Numbered from the stretch's first letter, positions 13,971 to 22,672 are shown. The stretch is DNA of 42,310 nucleotides from Acidilobaceae archaeon (GCA_025058835.1 JANXEI010000001.1:1-42310), one strand, 5' to 3'. Made by a program: numbers and translations. Notes: a model not told the origin generated them from the letters alone.

Positions 13971-15266
13971 GTGAGCATCCCTCTGTTACCCGTGAGCACC
14001 CTCGGGCGGAGCTTCCAACTCCTTGCCCTGGCTCTGGGAGACACAGAGGGCCAGGCAAAAATTGATGAGGAGACAGACTCGATAGAGTTCCCTTCAAAGG
14101 ACGCCTATGTCAGATTCGTAAAGAACGCATACGAAGCCCTCTATGACCTCCAAGTCGGCAAAGTTCTGCTGCTGAAAAACGATGTGCCACCGAATGTTGA
14201 GGAAGAAATGTGTGGCAGGGAAGAAGAGGAGGAAGAGGAGAGGTCGGAAAAGAAGGGGAAGAGGTCACAGAAGGAAAGGAAAGAGAAAAAGTCACCAAGG
14301 CTCTATGGTAGCGACTATTCGCTAAGTGTTATCACTCTAAAAACTCAACAAAAATCAATACAAACTCAACAAAAATCAACGTTGAGAGATGAGCTAAGAG
14401 GCCGTAATGTCTGTCAGGCGGCGACTTCATACGTGAGGAGAGTTATTACGGAAAAGGGGGCACTTGGGAAATTCCTTGAGAAGCTACCAATAGTGCTTAG
14501 GGCTACCCTGTACAATGAAGAGAGGCCGTCTATGGGTATCGCTAGGAAGAGCAATATGATATACCTCGACAGCGTCGGAATGGCTTTCTTAGGTATGGTG
14601 GCGAGCTTCGTGGGAACTAAGAAAGACTTAGAGGAGAAGGAGGTGGAGTACTACGTGGTCCCCACAGACCTCACAGATCCCACTTACGTTTTCGCGGTGC
14701 TCCAAGTCCTGAAGCTGCCGGGAGAGGAAGAAAAGCTCCCTTCCATCGTCCAGAGGCTGGAAGAGAACGTCGGCCTGTCTTCAGATCTCGCTACTTATCT
14801 CGCCCTCTTATACAGGGCTATTATAGCGGAGGAAGCAGGGAAGAACGCCTTCGGGCTCGCAGAGAAAGCGGCATATGAGAGGTTCCTCATCGTGAAGGTG
14901 ATGGCTGGTGGGAATAGGCCTAACGTCTCGTGGATGGCACCCTTATCTCTCTCCGTGCCCTTGGAGGTGGTGAGGGAGCAGAGGCTGGAGAGAGCTCTGA
15001 AAAGCATATACGACCTGATACCTTTTGTAGAGGGAGGAGGGAGTTATAAAAAGAGGGCTAAGGATGTGGTGAGAGAGTGCTTTAACTCCCTCGCTCTCTC
15101 TATATTCACCAACGTTCACTCTGTGGGAAGGAAAGAGCTTCTCTACAAGTGCTCACGCGCCTCTTTAGTGGCTCTTCGCGAGGCGGAGGAGAAGGACAGG
15201 GAAGATGAGAAGACTCCCCATTTCCTGAGGGCAGTAAAAGAGATCATTGAAGCCTTGGGGATGTAA
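13971..15266 (+). CDS. Cas8a-like large subunit of type I-A Cascade
   Basis: A 431-residue protein at the place where the type I-A large subunit is expected, between cas5 and cas3'. Its similarity to Cas8a2/Csa4 is weak by eye: KVMAGGNRPNVSWMAPLSLSVPLE in the second half is the most family-like stretch. The large subunit recognises the PAM and helps open target DNA. A Glu then Lys/Arg-rich insertion spans residues ~80-113 (CGREEEEEEERSEKKGKRSQK), followed by a heptapeptide repeat TQQKSIQ/TQQKSTL. GTG at 13971 follows GGTGAGGAGG. It ends one base before the cas3' ATG. The assignment is mostly positional. Confidence 0.68.
   Translation: MSIPLLPVSTLGRSFQLLALALGDTEGQAKIDEETDSIEFPSKDAYVRFVKNAYEALYDLQVGKVLLLKNDVPPNVEEEMCGREEEEEEERSEKKGKRSQKERKEKKSPRLYGSDYSLSVITLKTQQKSIQTQQKSTLRDELRGRNVCQAATSYVRRVITEKGALGKFLEKLPIVLRATLYNEERPSMGIARKSNMIYLDSVGMAFLGMVASFVGTKKDLEEKEVEYYVVPTDLTDPTYVFAVLQVLKLPGEEEKLPSIVQRLEENVGLSSDLATYLALLYRAIIAEEAGKNAFGLAEKAAYERFLIVKVMAGGNRPNVSWMAPLSLSVPLEVVREQRLERALKSIYDLIPFVEGGGSYKKRAKDVVRECFNSLALSIFTNVHSVGRKELLYKCSRASLVALREAEEKDREDEKTPHFLRAVKEIIEALGM
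14341..14379 (+). repeat. 21-base-period tandem repeat within cas8-like gene
   Basis: AAACTCAACAAAAATCAA occurs at 14341-14358 and 14362-14379, a perfect 18-base match with a period of 21 (seven codons). It encodes two TQQKS units just after the charged insertion and has a base composition unlike the rest of the gene. Confidence 0.85.
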
Positions 15267-15267
15267 G

Positions 15268-17385
15268 ATGTGCGAGCCATGCGGAAGGGAAAGGCAGCTG
15301 AGAGATGCCATAATGAAGGCCCTATCTGAGGGGAAGAAGCTGATCTTCGTCTTCGCCCCCACGGGCTACGGCAAAACGCGCGTCTCCCCCTACCTCCTTC
15401 ACGCGGCTCGCGAGAAAGGCCTTGCCTCTCGGCTGATCCATGTGGTCCCCACGCGCGCTCTCGTGAAAGAAATATACGAGGAGAAGTTCAAGGGGCCAGC
15501 AAAGGAGTGTGGCATCCATGCGGCCTATCAGTCGCTAGACAGGCTCTGCGAAGGTATCAAGAGCCCCTACTTCCTGGCGGAGCTCGTCGTGACCACCCTG
15601 GAGAGCTTTATCCTGAACGCCTTCAAGCTGCCCCCTGCAGAGTTTACTAAGGTCGTCAAGCGTTCCGCCAGGGAGTCCGCTAAGGTCGTCAAGTATTCCA
15701 CCGAGGGGCACTACTACCCCTCCGTGCTGGCACTCCTCTCCTCCATAGTCGTCTTTGACGAGGCGCACCTCTACATATCGGAGGCAGAGGGGAAGCCCGT
15801 TACTCTCGTTGTGGCTGCTGCGAGGGCTCTCCTGGAGATGAACGTGCCGGTAATCATATTGACTGCGACTATGCCTGTAGTGCAATTTGAGTACGTGTGG
15901 AAGGCGTTGAAAGTGAGAATGGATGACGTGAAGGTGCTCTACCTCTGCCCAGCCCCAGGCAGCTGCAAGCAGGCAGAGAAGATGAAGGAGGAAGGCTACG
16001 ATGTGGAGGAGATACAAGATGACCCACAGAGGTTCAATAAGATAGAGTGGAGGACGAGCGTTGTAAGCTACAAGGCTGCCCTGGATATAGCCAAGAAAAA
16101 GTGCCAGAATGAGCTGGTTCTCTGGGTGTCCAACACTGTCGGCGGAGCTGTGAGAGCGTTCGACCAGTTAGATGGCTGCGAGAGAGTCCTGATACATGGG
16201 AAGCTGAGCGAGCTAGACAAGGAAGCTGCTATAAAGAAAATGGAGGAGCTAAAGGGAGAGCTAGGGGAGGAACGGGGCGACAATCGCTCCAGTCCCTGCA
16301 CCTCCGAGAAGAGCATGAAAGAGCGAGAGGAAGAGCTAGACAAGAAAGCTGCCAGAGAGAGAAAGGGCATAATCGTGGCAAGCCCCATTGCAGAGGTGGG
16401 GTTGGACATAGATGCTACAACCCTCATATCTGAGGCGACGAGCATAGAGAGCCTTGTGCAGAGGGCGGGAAGGCTATACAGAAAGAGGAGCGAAGGCAGG
16501 GCTGAGGTTATTGTGATCGAACCCGAAGAGGAAAAGGAGGAAAAGAAGGGCGTGAGGGAGAGTGCGGAGAGCGAAGAGGAGAAAATGAAGAGGGCGATAG
16601 ATATGGTGATACAAGAGATAGAGAACCGCCTTGAGCAGGGGCCTGCTGCCATAGACTGGAGGTCACCAGCCGCACTCGGGGGGAGAATCTCCTATGTAGA
16701 GCTCATGGAAAGCCTTACAGAGAAGAGAAGGGAAGATTATTCAGAGGATCACTCGAAGAGGGGAGGGAGAGGGAAAGGCAAGGAGAGAAGGGAGGGTGAG
16801 AAAAGAGAGGAAGATTACTCGCTGAGTACGTCCTATGCTGAGCTCTTCAAAGGCATTGTTATGTTTGACTCTAGACCACGCCAAGTCCTTGAGGCCCTCA
16901 GTAGCGTACCAGGTGCAAGAGAAGACCATGGCGCTCTCCTCCATAGCCTCTCCCTCGTGAAAGTGAAGGTAGGCGAGAAGGAGAGGGAGAATACTATCGA
17001 TTGTCCTTTTCTTCCTCGCCTACGGATAGATTATGTTATCATCAGCACAACTGACCTGAAACGAGACTGGGTGAAGTGGGAGATGGATAGGAAGGAGGTA
17101 GAGATAGAAGCAATAGTGCGGTATTCAGGTACGGAGAAGAAAGAAACGTTCTACTCCAGAGCGCTTGCTAACGTGCTGCTCTTCGGAGGGGAGAAGGGGA
17201 GGAGCATGAACATTCACGACATCAGGAAAATTATGGACGAGCTCACGAAGAGAGCAGAGGAGAAGCTAGAGCAGGAGGGAAGGAAGGGCGTCCGTCCTAC
17301 CATCATAGATTACTTCTTGGTAGCGAGGGAGGGGGCATACTCTCCTGGAAGGGGGTTGGGAGTAGATGAGGCCCCTAGAGAGTAG
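15268..17385 (+). CDS. cas3': Cas3' helicase of type I-A CRISPR-Cas
   Basis: A 705-residue superfamily 2 helicase that unwinds target DNA for the separate Cas3'' nuclease. Walker A is APTGYGKT (30-37), the DEAH box is at residues 164-167, motif III is LTATMP, and motif VI is QRAGRLYRKR from residue 398. ATG at 15268 follows the cas8-like stop by one base; an in-frame TTG at 15247 would only add seven residues inside the upstream gene. Charged inserts appear near residues 330-365, 418-445 and 485-520. The first contains a near-copy of a 20-base segment lying 123 bases upstream, which suggests in-frame duplication. It overlaps cas3'' by 20 bases. Confidence 0.93.
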   Translation: MCEPCGRERQLRDAIMKALSEGKKLIFVFAPTGYGKTRVSPYLLHAAREKGLASRLIHVVPTRALVKEIYEEKFKGPAKECGIHAAYQSLDRLCEGIKSPYFLAELVVTTLESFILNAFKLPPAEFTKVVKRSARESAKVVKYSTEGHYYPSVLALLSSIVVFDEAHLYISEAEGKPVTLVVAAARALLEMNVPVIILTATMPVVQFEYVWKALKVRMDDVKVLYLCPAPGSCKQAEKMKEEGYDVEEIQDDPQRFNKIEWRTSVVSYKAALDIAKKKCQNELVLWVSNTVGGAVRAFDQLDGCERVLIHGKLSELDKEAAIKKMEELKGELGEERGDNRSSPCTSEKSMKEREEELDKKAARERKGIIVASPIAEVGLDIDATTLISEATSIESLVQRAGRLYRKRSEGRAEVIVIEPEEEKEEKKGVRESAESEEEKMKRAIDMVIQEIENRLEQGPAAIDWRSPAALGGRISYVELMESLTEKRREDYSEDHSKRGGRGKGKERREGEKREEDYSLSTSYAELFKGIVMFDSRPRQVLEALSSVPGAREDHGALLHSLSLVKVKVGEKERENTIDCPFLPRLRIDYVIISTTDLKRDWVKWEMDRKEVEIEAIVRYSGTEKKETFYSRALANVLLFGGEKGRSMNIHDIRKIMDELTKRAEEKLEQEGRKGVRPTIIDYFLVAREGAYSPGRGLGVDEAPRE
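16210..16352 (+). repeat. Imperfect direct repeat, 123-base spacing, within cas3'
   Basis: GAGCTAGACAAGGAAGCTGC at 16210-16229 recurs with one change at 16333-16352. The spacing equals 41 codons, and both copies read ELDK(E/K)AA in the helicase frame. The stretch between helicase motifs IV and V is correspondingly longer and more charged than usual. Confidence 0.7.
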
Positions 17386-18382
17386 CTGGCCTGTAGCATT
17401 TTACAGTAGTAAGGTGAGAGTGCCGCTGTCAAAGCACTTGGCAGCAGTTACCCTCTGCGCTGCGGAGCTCTTCTCGCATGAGCTTCCTCTCTTGAAGGAG
17501 AGGCTCTCGTCCCTCTTCGAGGAGGGACGGGAAGGGGAGAAGCAAGAGGAGAGGCTCCCCCACTCCATTGGGAGAACCCTCCTGCTCGCAGCAGCCCTGC
17601 ACGACCTCGCGAAGGCCTCCCCGCGCTACTACTATGCTTTTCTTAAAAAGGGCAGCGGGAAGATCTCCTTTATGTACCATGAGCTGGCCTCTGCATACAT
17701 AGTATATAGGTCTGCAGTCCATGAGAGTCGGGAGATGAGAAGGATCTTCTGGACAGCAGCAAAGGTCATAGCACGCCACCATGCTGCAATGGAGGGCCGT
17801 CACCCGCAGGACATAGGAAAGGTGAGAGGGGGGGAGTCGTTATCCGATGTGAGAGAGCGGGTAAGCAGTATCCTTCAAGGCCTTTGGCAACCGGAAGCGC
17901 AGAAGGTGGTAGACAAAGTGATAGAGGAAGTGAGAAGCAAGCTGGAAGAGAGCTCCTCGAGGTTCACAGGCTATGTGGCTAACGAGATGAGGGCTGCTCG
18001 CGACATGCTAGATCATGTGAGAGATCAGATCCCCCGCATCCCCCGCATAGTAAAGTCCTTCAGGAAGAGCAAGGGTTCAGACCTCTTTGATATCCTGCGT
18101 AGGGACGTTGAGCAAGTCATTAACATACTTGCAAAGGTGTATGATGAAGATAACAAGAAGAACTACTACCCCATCATCGCTCCCCTCTCAGGGGCACTCA
18201 TCATAGCAGACAACCTCGTGGCAGACTACGAGAGGAGGACATCTGACGACAAGGCCTCCCCAATCTATATGAGGCACTGGCAGAAGGAGCTAATGAGGAG
18301 AGGCAGGGACATCAGCTCCCTCTCTTGCCTCCAGTACGTTGAAAGCTACGTCTCCAAATCCAATGCTCCTGCTCTTCCCTAG
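17366..18382 (+). CDS. cas3'': Cas3'' HD nuclease of type I-A CRISPR-Cas
   Basis: A 338-residue HD-family nuclease that degrades DNA opened by Cas3'. The metal-binding HD pair is at residues 79-80 (LHDLAKASPRYY), followed by YHELASA and ARHHAAMEGRHP, matching the H-HD-H-H-like pattern of stand-alone Cas3'' proteins. The C-terminal half is a helical domain. ATG at 17366 lies within the end of cas3', giving a 20-base overlap and translational coupling. Its last 93 bases are also coding on the other strand, for the C-terminal end of Cas6. Confidence 0.9.
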   Translation: MRPLESSWPVAFYSSKVRVPLSKHLAAVTLCAAELFSHELPLLKERLSSLFEEGREGEKQEERLPHSIGRTLLLAAALHDLAKASPRYYYAFLKKGSGKISFMYHELASAYIVYRSAVHESREMRRIFWTAAKVIARHHAAMEGRHPQDIGKVRGGESLSDVRERVSSILQGLWQPEAQKVVDKVIEEVRSKLEESSSRFTGYVANEMRAARDMLDHVRDQIPRIPRIVKSFRKSKGSDLFDILRRDVEQVINILAKVYDEDNKKNYYPIIAPLSGALIIADNLVADYERRTSDDKASPIYMRHWQKELMRRGRDISSLSCLQYVESYVSKSNAPALP

Positions 18383-19231
18383 CCCCATCCTAGCAACAAA
18401 GCCCAGCAGCCTGTCCGTTACCCTCTCCATCCTCTTGCTCCCCAGCACGTATATTACGTAGCCAATGGGCCCCCTCACCTTACTCAGCTTCCCGTCCCGA
18501 GACCTGTATAGCGCAGTCACGGGCTTCAGCTTGTAGTTCAGCTCGTACATAAAAACGTCTGCAGCCCTCCCCACTGCATAGGGCATGTAGCTCTCCCTCG
18601 CCTGCTCGCCCCTCACTATTGCTATCCACTCCCTCGCTGCGGCAGAGAGGAGGTAGGCAGGCGTGGGCACCAGCTTGTAGGCCTGCCCCAGCTCCCTTAT
18701 GCTCTTCCTACCGCGAAGCCGCGGGGGCGTCATGAGCTCGATGGGCAGGAGCAGCGGGGTCCTGATGCTCATCTTGAAGGGCCTCCCGGCCTCGAGCCCT
18801 ATGCTCAGCCTCTTCACCTCCTCCACGTCTATCCTGCTGACGGAGAAGAAGAGGCTCTCACTGCCTATCCTTACCTTCCCCTTGCACCCCATGGAGGCCT
18901 CCAGGGCCTCTGAGGGGTCCTCGGCGTATATCGCTACCCTCCCCTCCAGCCTCTCCCCCGCCCTTGCGATCACCATCTTCCCGGTGGAGAAGAGGGCCAT
19001 GTTCCCTCTCATGAGGGCAGTGACCCTAGCCTCTTTCATGGCCTTCCTCCCCTTCATCAGCTCGGCGAGCTGGGGGAGGCAGCCAGAGAAGATTGCCTGC
19101 TTCGTCACGCGGGAGGTGAAGGGAGGGAGGATCACGTCTGCCTCGGGCGGCACGAACTCTAGGGTAGTGGTGATCACGTAGCCCCGAGCCCCATCTATCA
19201 AGGAGAGGAAGAACTCCCTCAGCGTCCCCAC
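18290..19231 (-). CDS. cas6: Cas6 crRNA-processing endoribonuclease
   Basis: A 313-residue ferredoxin-fold RNA endonuclease that cuts the CRISPR transcript within the repeat. The glycine-rich loop GLGKSRSIGFGDV near the C-terminus is the hallmark of the family. The N-terminal strand (GYVITTTLEFVPPEADVILPPFTSRVTKQAIF) also fits. GTG at 19231 is preceded by a TATA element (TATTAAGCC on the minus strand) about 20 bases upstream, suggesting a leaderless mRNA made independently of the main operon. The gene is convergent with cas3'' and overlaps it by 93 bases; the glycine loop lies in that overlap. The short TCCAT/ATGGA hairpin of the repeats in this window is a plausible substrate. Confidence 0.92.
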   Translation of the reverse strand: MGTLREFFLSLIDGARGYVITTTLEFVPPEADVILPPFTSRVTKQAIFSGCLPQLAELMKGRKAMKEARVTALMRGNMALFSTGKMVIARAGERLEGRVAIYAEDPSEALEASMGCKGKVRIGSESLFFSVSRIDVEEVKRLSIGLEAGRPFKMSIRTPLLLPIELMTPPRLRGRKSIRELGQAYKLVPTPAYLLSAAAREWIAIVRGEQARESYMPYAVGRAADVFMYELNYKLKPVTALYRSRDGKLSKVRGPIGYVIYVLGSKRMERVTDRLLGFVARMGLGKSRSIGFGDVAFNVLEAREGADVPASPH

Positions 19232-19245
19232 CAGGAGAGAGAGGA

Positions 19246-19258
19246 GGCTTAATAGTAA
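19246..19258 (-). promoter_or_regulatory. Promoter of cas6
   Basis: On the minus strand, TTACTATTAAGCC lies with its centre about 20 bases before the GTG at 19231, consistent with leaderless transcription. cas6 can therefore be expressed separately from the csa5-cas3'' operon. Confidence 0.45.
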
Positions 19259-19312
19259 TACTCCCCTTCCTGGGGCTTAGGTCTCGGGGGGCTAGGAGAG
19301 AAGGGGAGAGAG

Positions 19313-19561
19313 ATGGGAGTAAGCGATGTAATGGCAGCGCTCCAGAGCATAGCTTCGCTGGTGCCGAGCATAGAGGCGAACGTGAGCTATTACCTAGCGC
19401 TCGCCGGCTTCAGCACTCTGCTTCTCATCGGGGCCTTCCTCCTGGGCTTTGGAATAGCGAGGCTGGTGAGCTTCACCCTCCACAAGCCCCCCATCTTCCT
19501 TGCCCAGCTGGTGGTGCTGAGCGCCATATTCATGGTCCTGTTGGCCTTCATCCTGCCGTGA
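19313..19561 (+). CDS. Small two-helix membrane protein, unknown
   Basis: An 82-residue protein with two strong hydrophobic helices (about residues 27-51, [21 protein letters not shown], and 60-82, ending [10 protein letters not shown]). The short loop between them is basic and carries a PP pair (HKPPIF). I do not recognise the family. GGGGAGAGAG before the ATG at 19313 is a good ribosome binding site. It is convergent with the ATP synthase subunit D gene, overlapping it by 14 bases. It is divergent from cas6 and therefore probably unrelated to CRISPR. Confidence 0.65.
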   Translation: MGVSDVMAALQSIASLVPSIEANVSYYLALAGFSTLLLIGAFLLGFGIARLVSFTLHKPPIFLAQLVVLSAIFMVLLAFILP

Positions 19562-20204
19562 CTTCCGCCCTCGCCTCCAGCTTTTTCTTGATCATTTTCA
19601 GCCTTATGAAGTCCTCCCTCATGCGCTGGTCCAGCACCCCCTTCACGAACCTTATGGCTGTGGCATAGCTGGGCAGAATGGCATAGTCAAGGGCGTTTAT
19701 GAGCCTCTGGGTGTCCTTCAGCTCCTCTATGAGCCTGTTGAGGGTGGTCTCGTACTCTGCAAGCCTGAGGAGGGAGGGGATGAGCTCCCTCAGCCTGAGG
19801 AAGCTGTCCGAGAGGGAGTGGTGAGCGTCAAGGGGGAGGAAGAGAGGGGGTAGGGTGGACTTGTCCAGGGAGAAGCTGGGGACGCGGACTGCAAAGAGGA
19901 CCCTCTGGCTCACGTTTACCCTGAGGCTCTCCTCTGCCCCAGCTACGTAGCCCTCCGCCCTCTCTATCCCCTCAGCGGCCAAGCCCACGTAGTACCTCTG
20001 GAAGAGGTCCTGGAGGGAGCCGTAGACCTCCTTCTGGTACTTGGAGTACTCGTCGGCATAGCTCTTGATGTAGTGGAGCAGCACCTCCCTCTTCTCCTCC
20101 ATGAGCTTCCTCACGCGCTTCAGCATCCTCTCCTCCCTCCTCAGCTTGATGAGGTTGATCTTCGTGGGGAGGACGCGGCGGGGGTCTATTGCCAAGCCCC
20201 TCAC
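19548..20204 (-). CDS. atpD: A-type ATP synthase subunit D
   Basis: A 218-residue subunit forming the central rotor shaft of the A-type ATP synthase. The N-terminus [21 protein letters not shown] and the C-terminal [40 protein letters not shown] are characteristic: two long helices that pair as a coiled coil. The start GTG at 20204 overlaps the stop of atpB (20201) in a GTGA junction, so it is translationally coupled to subunit B. Length is normal for the family. Confidence 0.93.
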   Translation of the reverse strand: MRGLAIDPRRVLPTKINLIKLRREERMLKRVRKLMEEKREVLLHYIKSYADEYSKYQKEVYGSLQDLFQRYYVGLAAEGIERAEGYVAGAEESLRVNVSQRVLFAVRVPSFSLDKSTLPPLFLPLDAHHSLSDSFLRLRELIPSLLRLAEYETTLNRLIEELKDTQRLINALDYAILPSYATAIRFVKGVLDQRMREDFIRLKMIKKKLEARAEVTAG

Positions 20205-21592
20205 CCAGACCTGTAGGCTGGGTGGTACTTCTTGATGTACTCCTCCCTTATGTTGGTGAGCTCCTCCTCAGGGAGCGTGGAGAGGATGTCCCAGGCTATG
20301 CCGAGGGTGTCCTCTATAGATCTGTTCTCCCTCTCCCCCTGCGAGAGGAACCTCCGCTCGAAGAGATCTGCGAACTTGAGGTACCTGCGCTCCCTCTCGC
20401 TGAGGCTCTCCTCTCCCACTATGGTTGCCAGCCCCCTCACCTCCACGCCCCTGCTGTAGGCAGCGTAGAGCTGGTTGCTCACCTCCGAGTGGTCCTCCCT
20501 CGTCTTCCCCTTCCCTATGCCCTCCTTCATCAGCCTCGAGAGGCTCATGAGGACGTTTATGGGCGGGTAGATGCCCTTGTTGTGCAGATCTCTGCCCAGC
20601 ACTATCTGCCCCTCAGTGATGTAGCCCGTGAGGTCTGGGATGGGGTGCGTTATGTCGTCGTTGGGCATGGTGAGGATGGGCATCTGGGTTATGCTCCCCT
20701 TCTTGTCATGAGTCCTCCCTGCCCTCTCGTATATGCTTGCCAGATCGCTGTAGGTGTAGCCCGGGTAGCCCTGCCTCCCTGGCACCTCCTCCCTGGCGCT
20801 GCTGATCTCCCTGAGCGCCTCTGCGTAGGAGGTCATGTCAGTCAAGATCACGAGCACATGCATGTCCCTCTCGAAGGCCAAGTACTCAGCAAGGGTGAGG
20901 GCGGCCCTTGGCGTGAGGAGCCTCATCATGGCAGGCTCATCTGCGAGGTTAACGAACATGGCGACCCTGCTCAGAGCCCCGGTCTCCTCGAAGAACCTCT
21001 TGAAGAAGAGGAAGTCGTCGTACTTTATGCCCATGGCAGCGAAAACAACGGCAAACTCCTCCTCCTTCCCCCTCACCGTTGCCTGCCTTGCTATCTGGGC
21101 CGCCAGCTTGTTGTGAGGCAGGCCTGAGCCGCTGAATATGGGGAGCTTCTGCCCCCTCACGAGCGTGTTCATCCCGTCTATGGCGCTAATGCCCGTCTGG
21201 ATGAACTCCGAGGGGTATGCTCTAGCATAGGGGTTGAGGGGGGCGCCGTTTATGTCCCTCACGTCCTCAGGGATTATCCTGGGCCCCGAATCGATAGGCT
21301 CCCCCAACGAGTTGAAGACCCTGCCGAGCATGTCCTCCGAAACAGGGATCTCGAGGGTTTTGCCCAGGAAGCGGACTGTGGTGCCCTGCAGGCTTATGCC
21401 GGTGGTGCCCTCGAAGACCTGCACCACGGCAGCCCTCTTCGACACCTCTAGCACCTTCCCCCTCCTCTTCTCCCCGCTCTCCAGCTCCACCTCCACGATC
21501 TCGTCGTAGGAGACTCCGCTCACTCCCTCTATGACCAGGAGGGGTCCCTTGATCTCAGAGATCTTGGCGTATTCCCTCACTCCCACAGCCAA
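20201..21592 (-). CDS. atpB: A-type ATP synthase subunit B
   Basis: A 463-residue non-catalytic subunit of the A1 head. It begins [30 protein letters not shown] and contains the degenerate nucleotide site [18 protein letters not shown] in place of a true P-loop, as expected for subunit [17 protein letters not shown] and [19 protein letters not shown] are further hallmarks. The gene for subunit A is not adjacent, although A-B-D is a common archaeal order; this operon starts at B. A TATA element at 21622-21632, shared with the divergent dehydrogenase gene, would drive B and D. Confidence 0.96.
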   Translation of the reverse strand: MAVGVREYAKISEIKGPLLVIEGVSGVSYDEIVEVELESGEKRRGKVLEVSKRAAVVQVFEGTTGISLQGTTVRFLGKTLEIPVSEDMLGRVFNSLGEPIDSGPRIIPEDVRDINGAPLNPYARAYPSEFIQTGISAIDGMNTLVRGQKLPIFSGSGLPHNKLAAQIARQATVRGKEEEFAVVFAAMGIKYDDFLFFKRFFEETGALSRVAMFVNLADEPAMMRLLTPRAALTLAEYLAFERDMHVLVILTDMTSYAEALREISSAREEVPGRQGYPGYTYSDLASIYERAGRTHDKKGSITQMPILTMPNDDITHPIPDLTGYITEGQIVLGRDLHNKGIYPPINVLMSLSRLMKEGIGKGKTREDHSEVSNQLYAAYSRGVEVRGLATIVGEESLSERERRYLKFADLFERRFLSQGERENRSIEDTLGIAWDILSTLPEEELTNIREEYIKKYHPAYRSG

Positions 21593-21621
21593 GGCTCTTC
21601 CCGAGCAGGACGTCCCCTTGA

Positions 21622-21636
21622 GCCTTTAAGCATTTT
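21622..21636. promoter_or_regulatory. Divergent promoter for atpB-atpD and the hydroxyacid dehydrogenase
   Basis: GCCTTTAAGCATTTTAG provides TTTAAG for the plus strand, about 22 bases before the GTG at 21650. It also provides AAAATGCTTAAAGG for the minus strand, 30-40 bases before the atpB ATG at 21592. The whole spacer is only 57 bases. Confidence 0.5.
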
Positions 21637-21649
21637 AGCCCGTCCAGAT

Positions 21650-22672
21650 GTGCGGCTGGAGGTGCAGGGGTTGCCAAAGCTGTTCGTGACCAGGGAGACG
21701 TTCCCAGAGGTCCTCCAGAGGCTCTCCAAGTACTACGAGCTAGAGGTGTGGGACAGGTACCAGGAGCCCCCCTACGAGGTGCTCCTCAGGAAGGCCAAGG
21801 AGGCAGACGCGTTCTTCAGCCTCCTGACGGATAGGATAGACTGCAACCTGCTCTCGGCGTCGAGGTTGAGGATAGTTGCTCAATACGCCGTGGGCTTCGA
21901 CAACATAGACGTGAAGTGCGCCACCGAGCACGGGATCTACGTGACGAACACTCCCGGCGTGCTGACGGAGGCTACGGCAGAGCACACCTGGGCCCTCATA
22001 CTTGCTGTTGCAAGAAGGATAGTGGAGGCTGACCACTTCGTGAGGTGGGGGGAGTGGTGGAGGCTCTCCACTGCCTGGCACCCCCTCATGCTCCTCGGCA
22101 CAGAGCTGGAGGGCAAAACGCTCGGCATTGTGGGGCTGGGGAGGATAGGGAGCAGGGTGGCTGAGATAGCTAAGGCCTTCAGGATGAGGGTCCTGTACTA
22201 CGACGTGGAGAGGAGGAAGGAGCTGGAGGAAAAGCTGGGCATAGAGTACAAGGAGCTGGACGAGCTGCTTGCCGTTTCCGATATAGTCACCCTCCACACG
22301 CCCCTCACTCCTGAGACGAGAGGCCTCATAGGCGAGGAGAGGTTGAGGAGGATGAAGAGGACGGCCCTCCTCATAAACACGGCCCGCGGGGCTGTCGTGG
22401 ACACCAACGCGCTCGTAAAGGCTTTGAGGGAGGGATGGATCGCGGGGGCTGCGCTAGACGTCTTCGAGAGGGAGCCCCTCGAGCCCAACCACCCTCTCAC
22501 GGCTCTCAAGAACGTGGTGCTCACTCCCCACGTTGCCAGCGCCACGCGGGAGACGAGGATGAGGATGGCTGAGCTCGTGGCGGAGAACCTCATAGCCTTC
22601 TACGAGGGGAGGGAGCCTCCCACGCTGGTAAACAAGGAGGTAGTGAAAAAGAGGGCGCCGGGCTTTGGCTAG
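21650..22672 (+). CDS. D-2-hydroxyacid dehydrogenase (glyoxylate/hydroxypyruvate reductase type)
   Basis: A 340-residue NAD(P)-dependent oxidoreductase. The Rossmann motif GIVGLGRIGSRVAEIAKAF, the signature INTARGAVVDTNAL, the catalytic Arg within that segment, the Glu in DVFEREPL and the His in LTPHVASAT are all present. Archaeal homologues reduce glyoxylate or hydroxypyruvate. GTG at 21650 gives a leaderless start about 22 bases from the TATA box; the overlapping ATG at 21648 is out of frame. The stop codon lies within CTAG, which is also the stop codon of the protease gene on the other strand. Confidence 0.9.
   Translation: MRLEVQGLPKLFVTRETFPEVLQRLSKYYELEVWDRYQEPPYEVLLRKAKEADAFFSLLTDRIDCNLLSASRLRIVAQYAVGFDNIDVKCATEHGIYVTNTPGVLTEATAEHTWALILAVARRIVEADHFVRWGEWWRLSTAWHPLMLLGTELEGKTLGIVGLGRIGSRVAEIAKAFRMRVLYYDVERRKELEEKLGIEYKELDELLAVSDIVTLHTPLTPETRGLIGEERLRRMKRTALLINTARGAVVDTNALVKALREGWIAGAALDVFEREPLEPNHPLTALKNVVLTPHVASATRETRMRMAELVAENLIAFYEGREPPTLVNKEVVKKRAPGFG

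Noticed and set aside
20189-21127. Long open frame of 312 residues opposite atpB
   Set aside because: It is antisense to the fully conserved ATP synthase subunit B and reads as its mirror; long antisense frames are common in this GC-rich genome.
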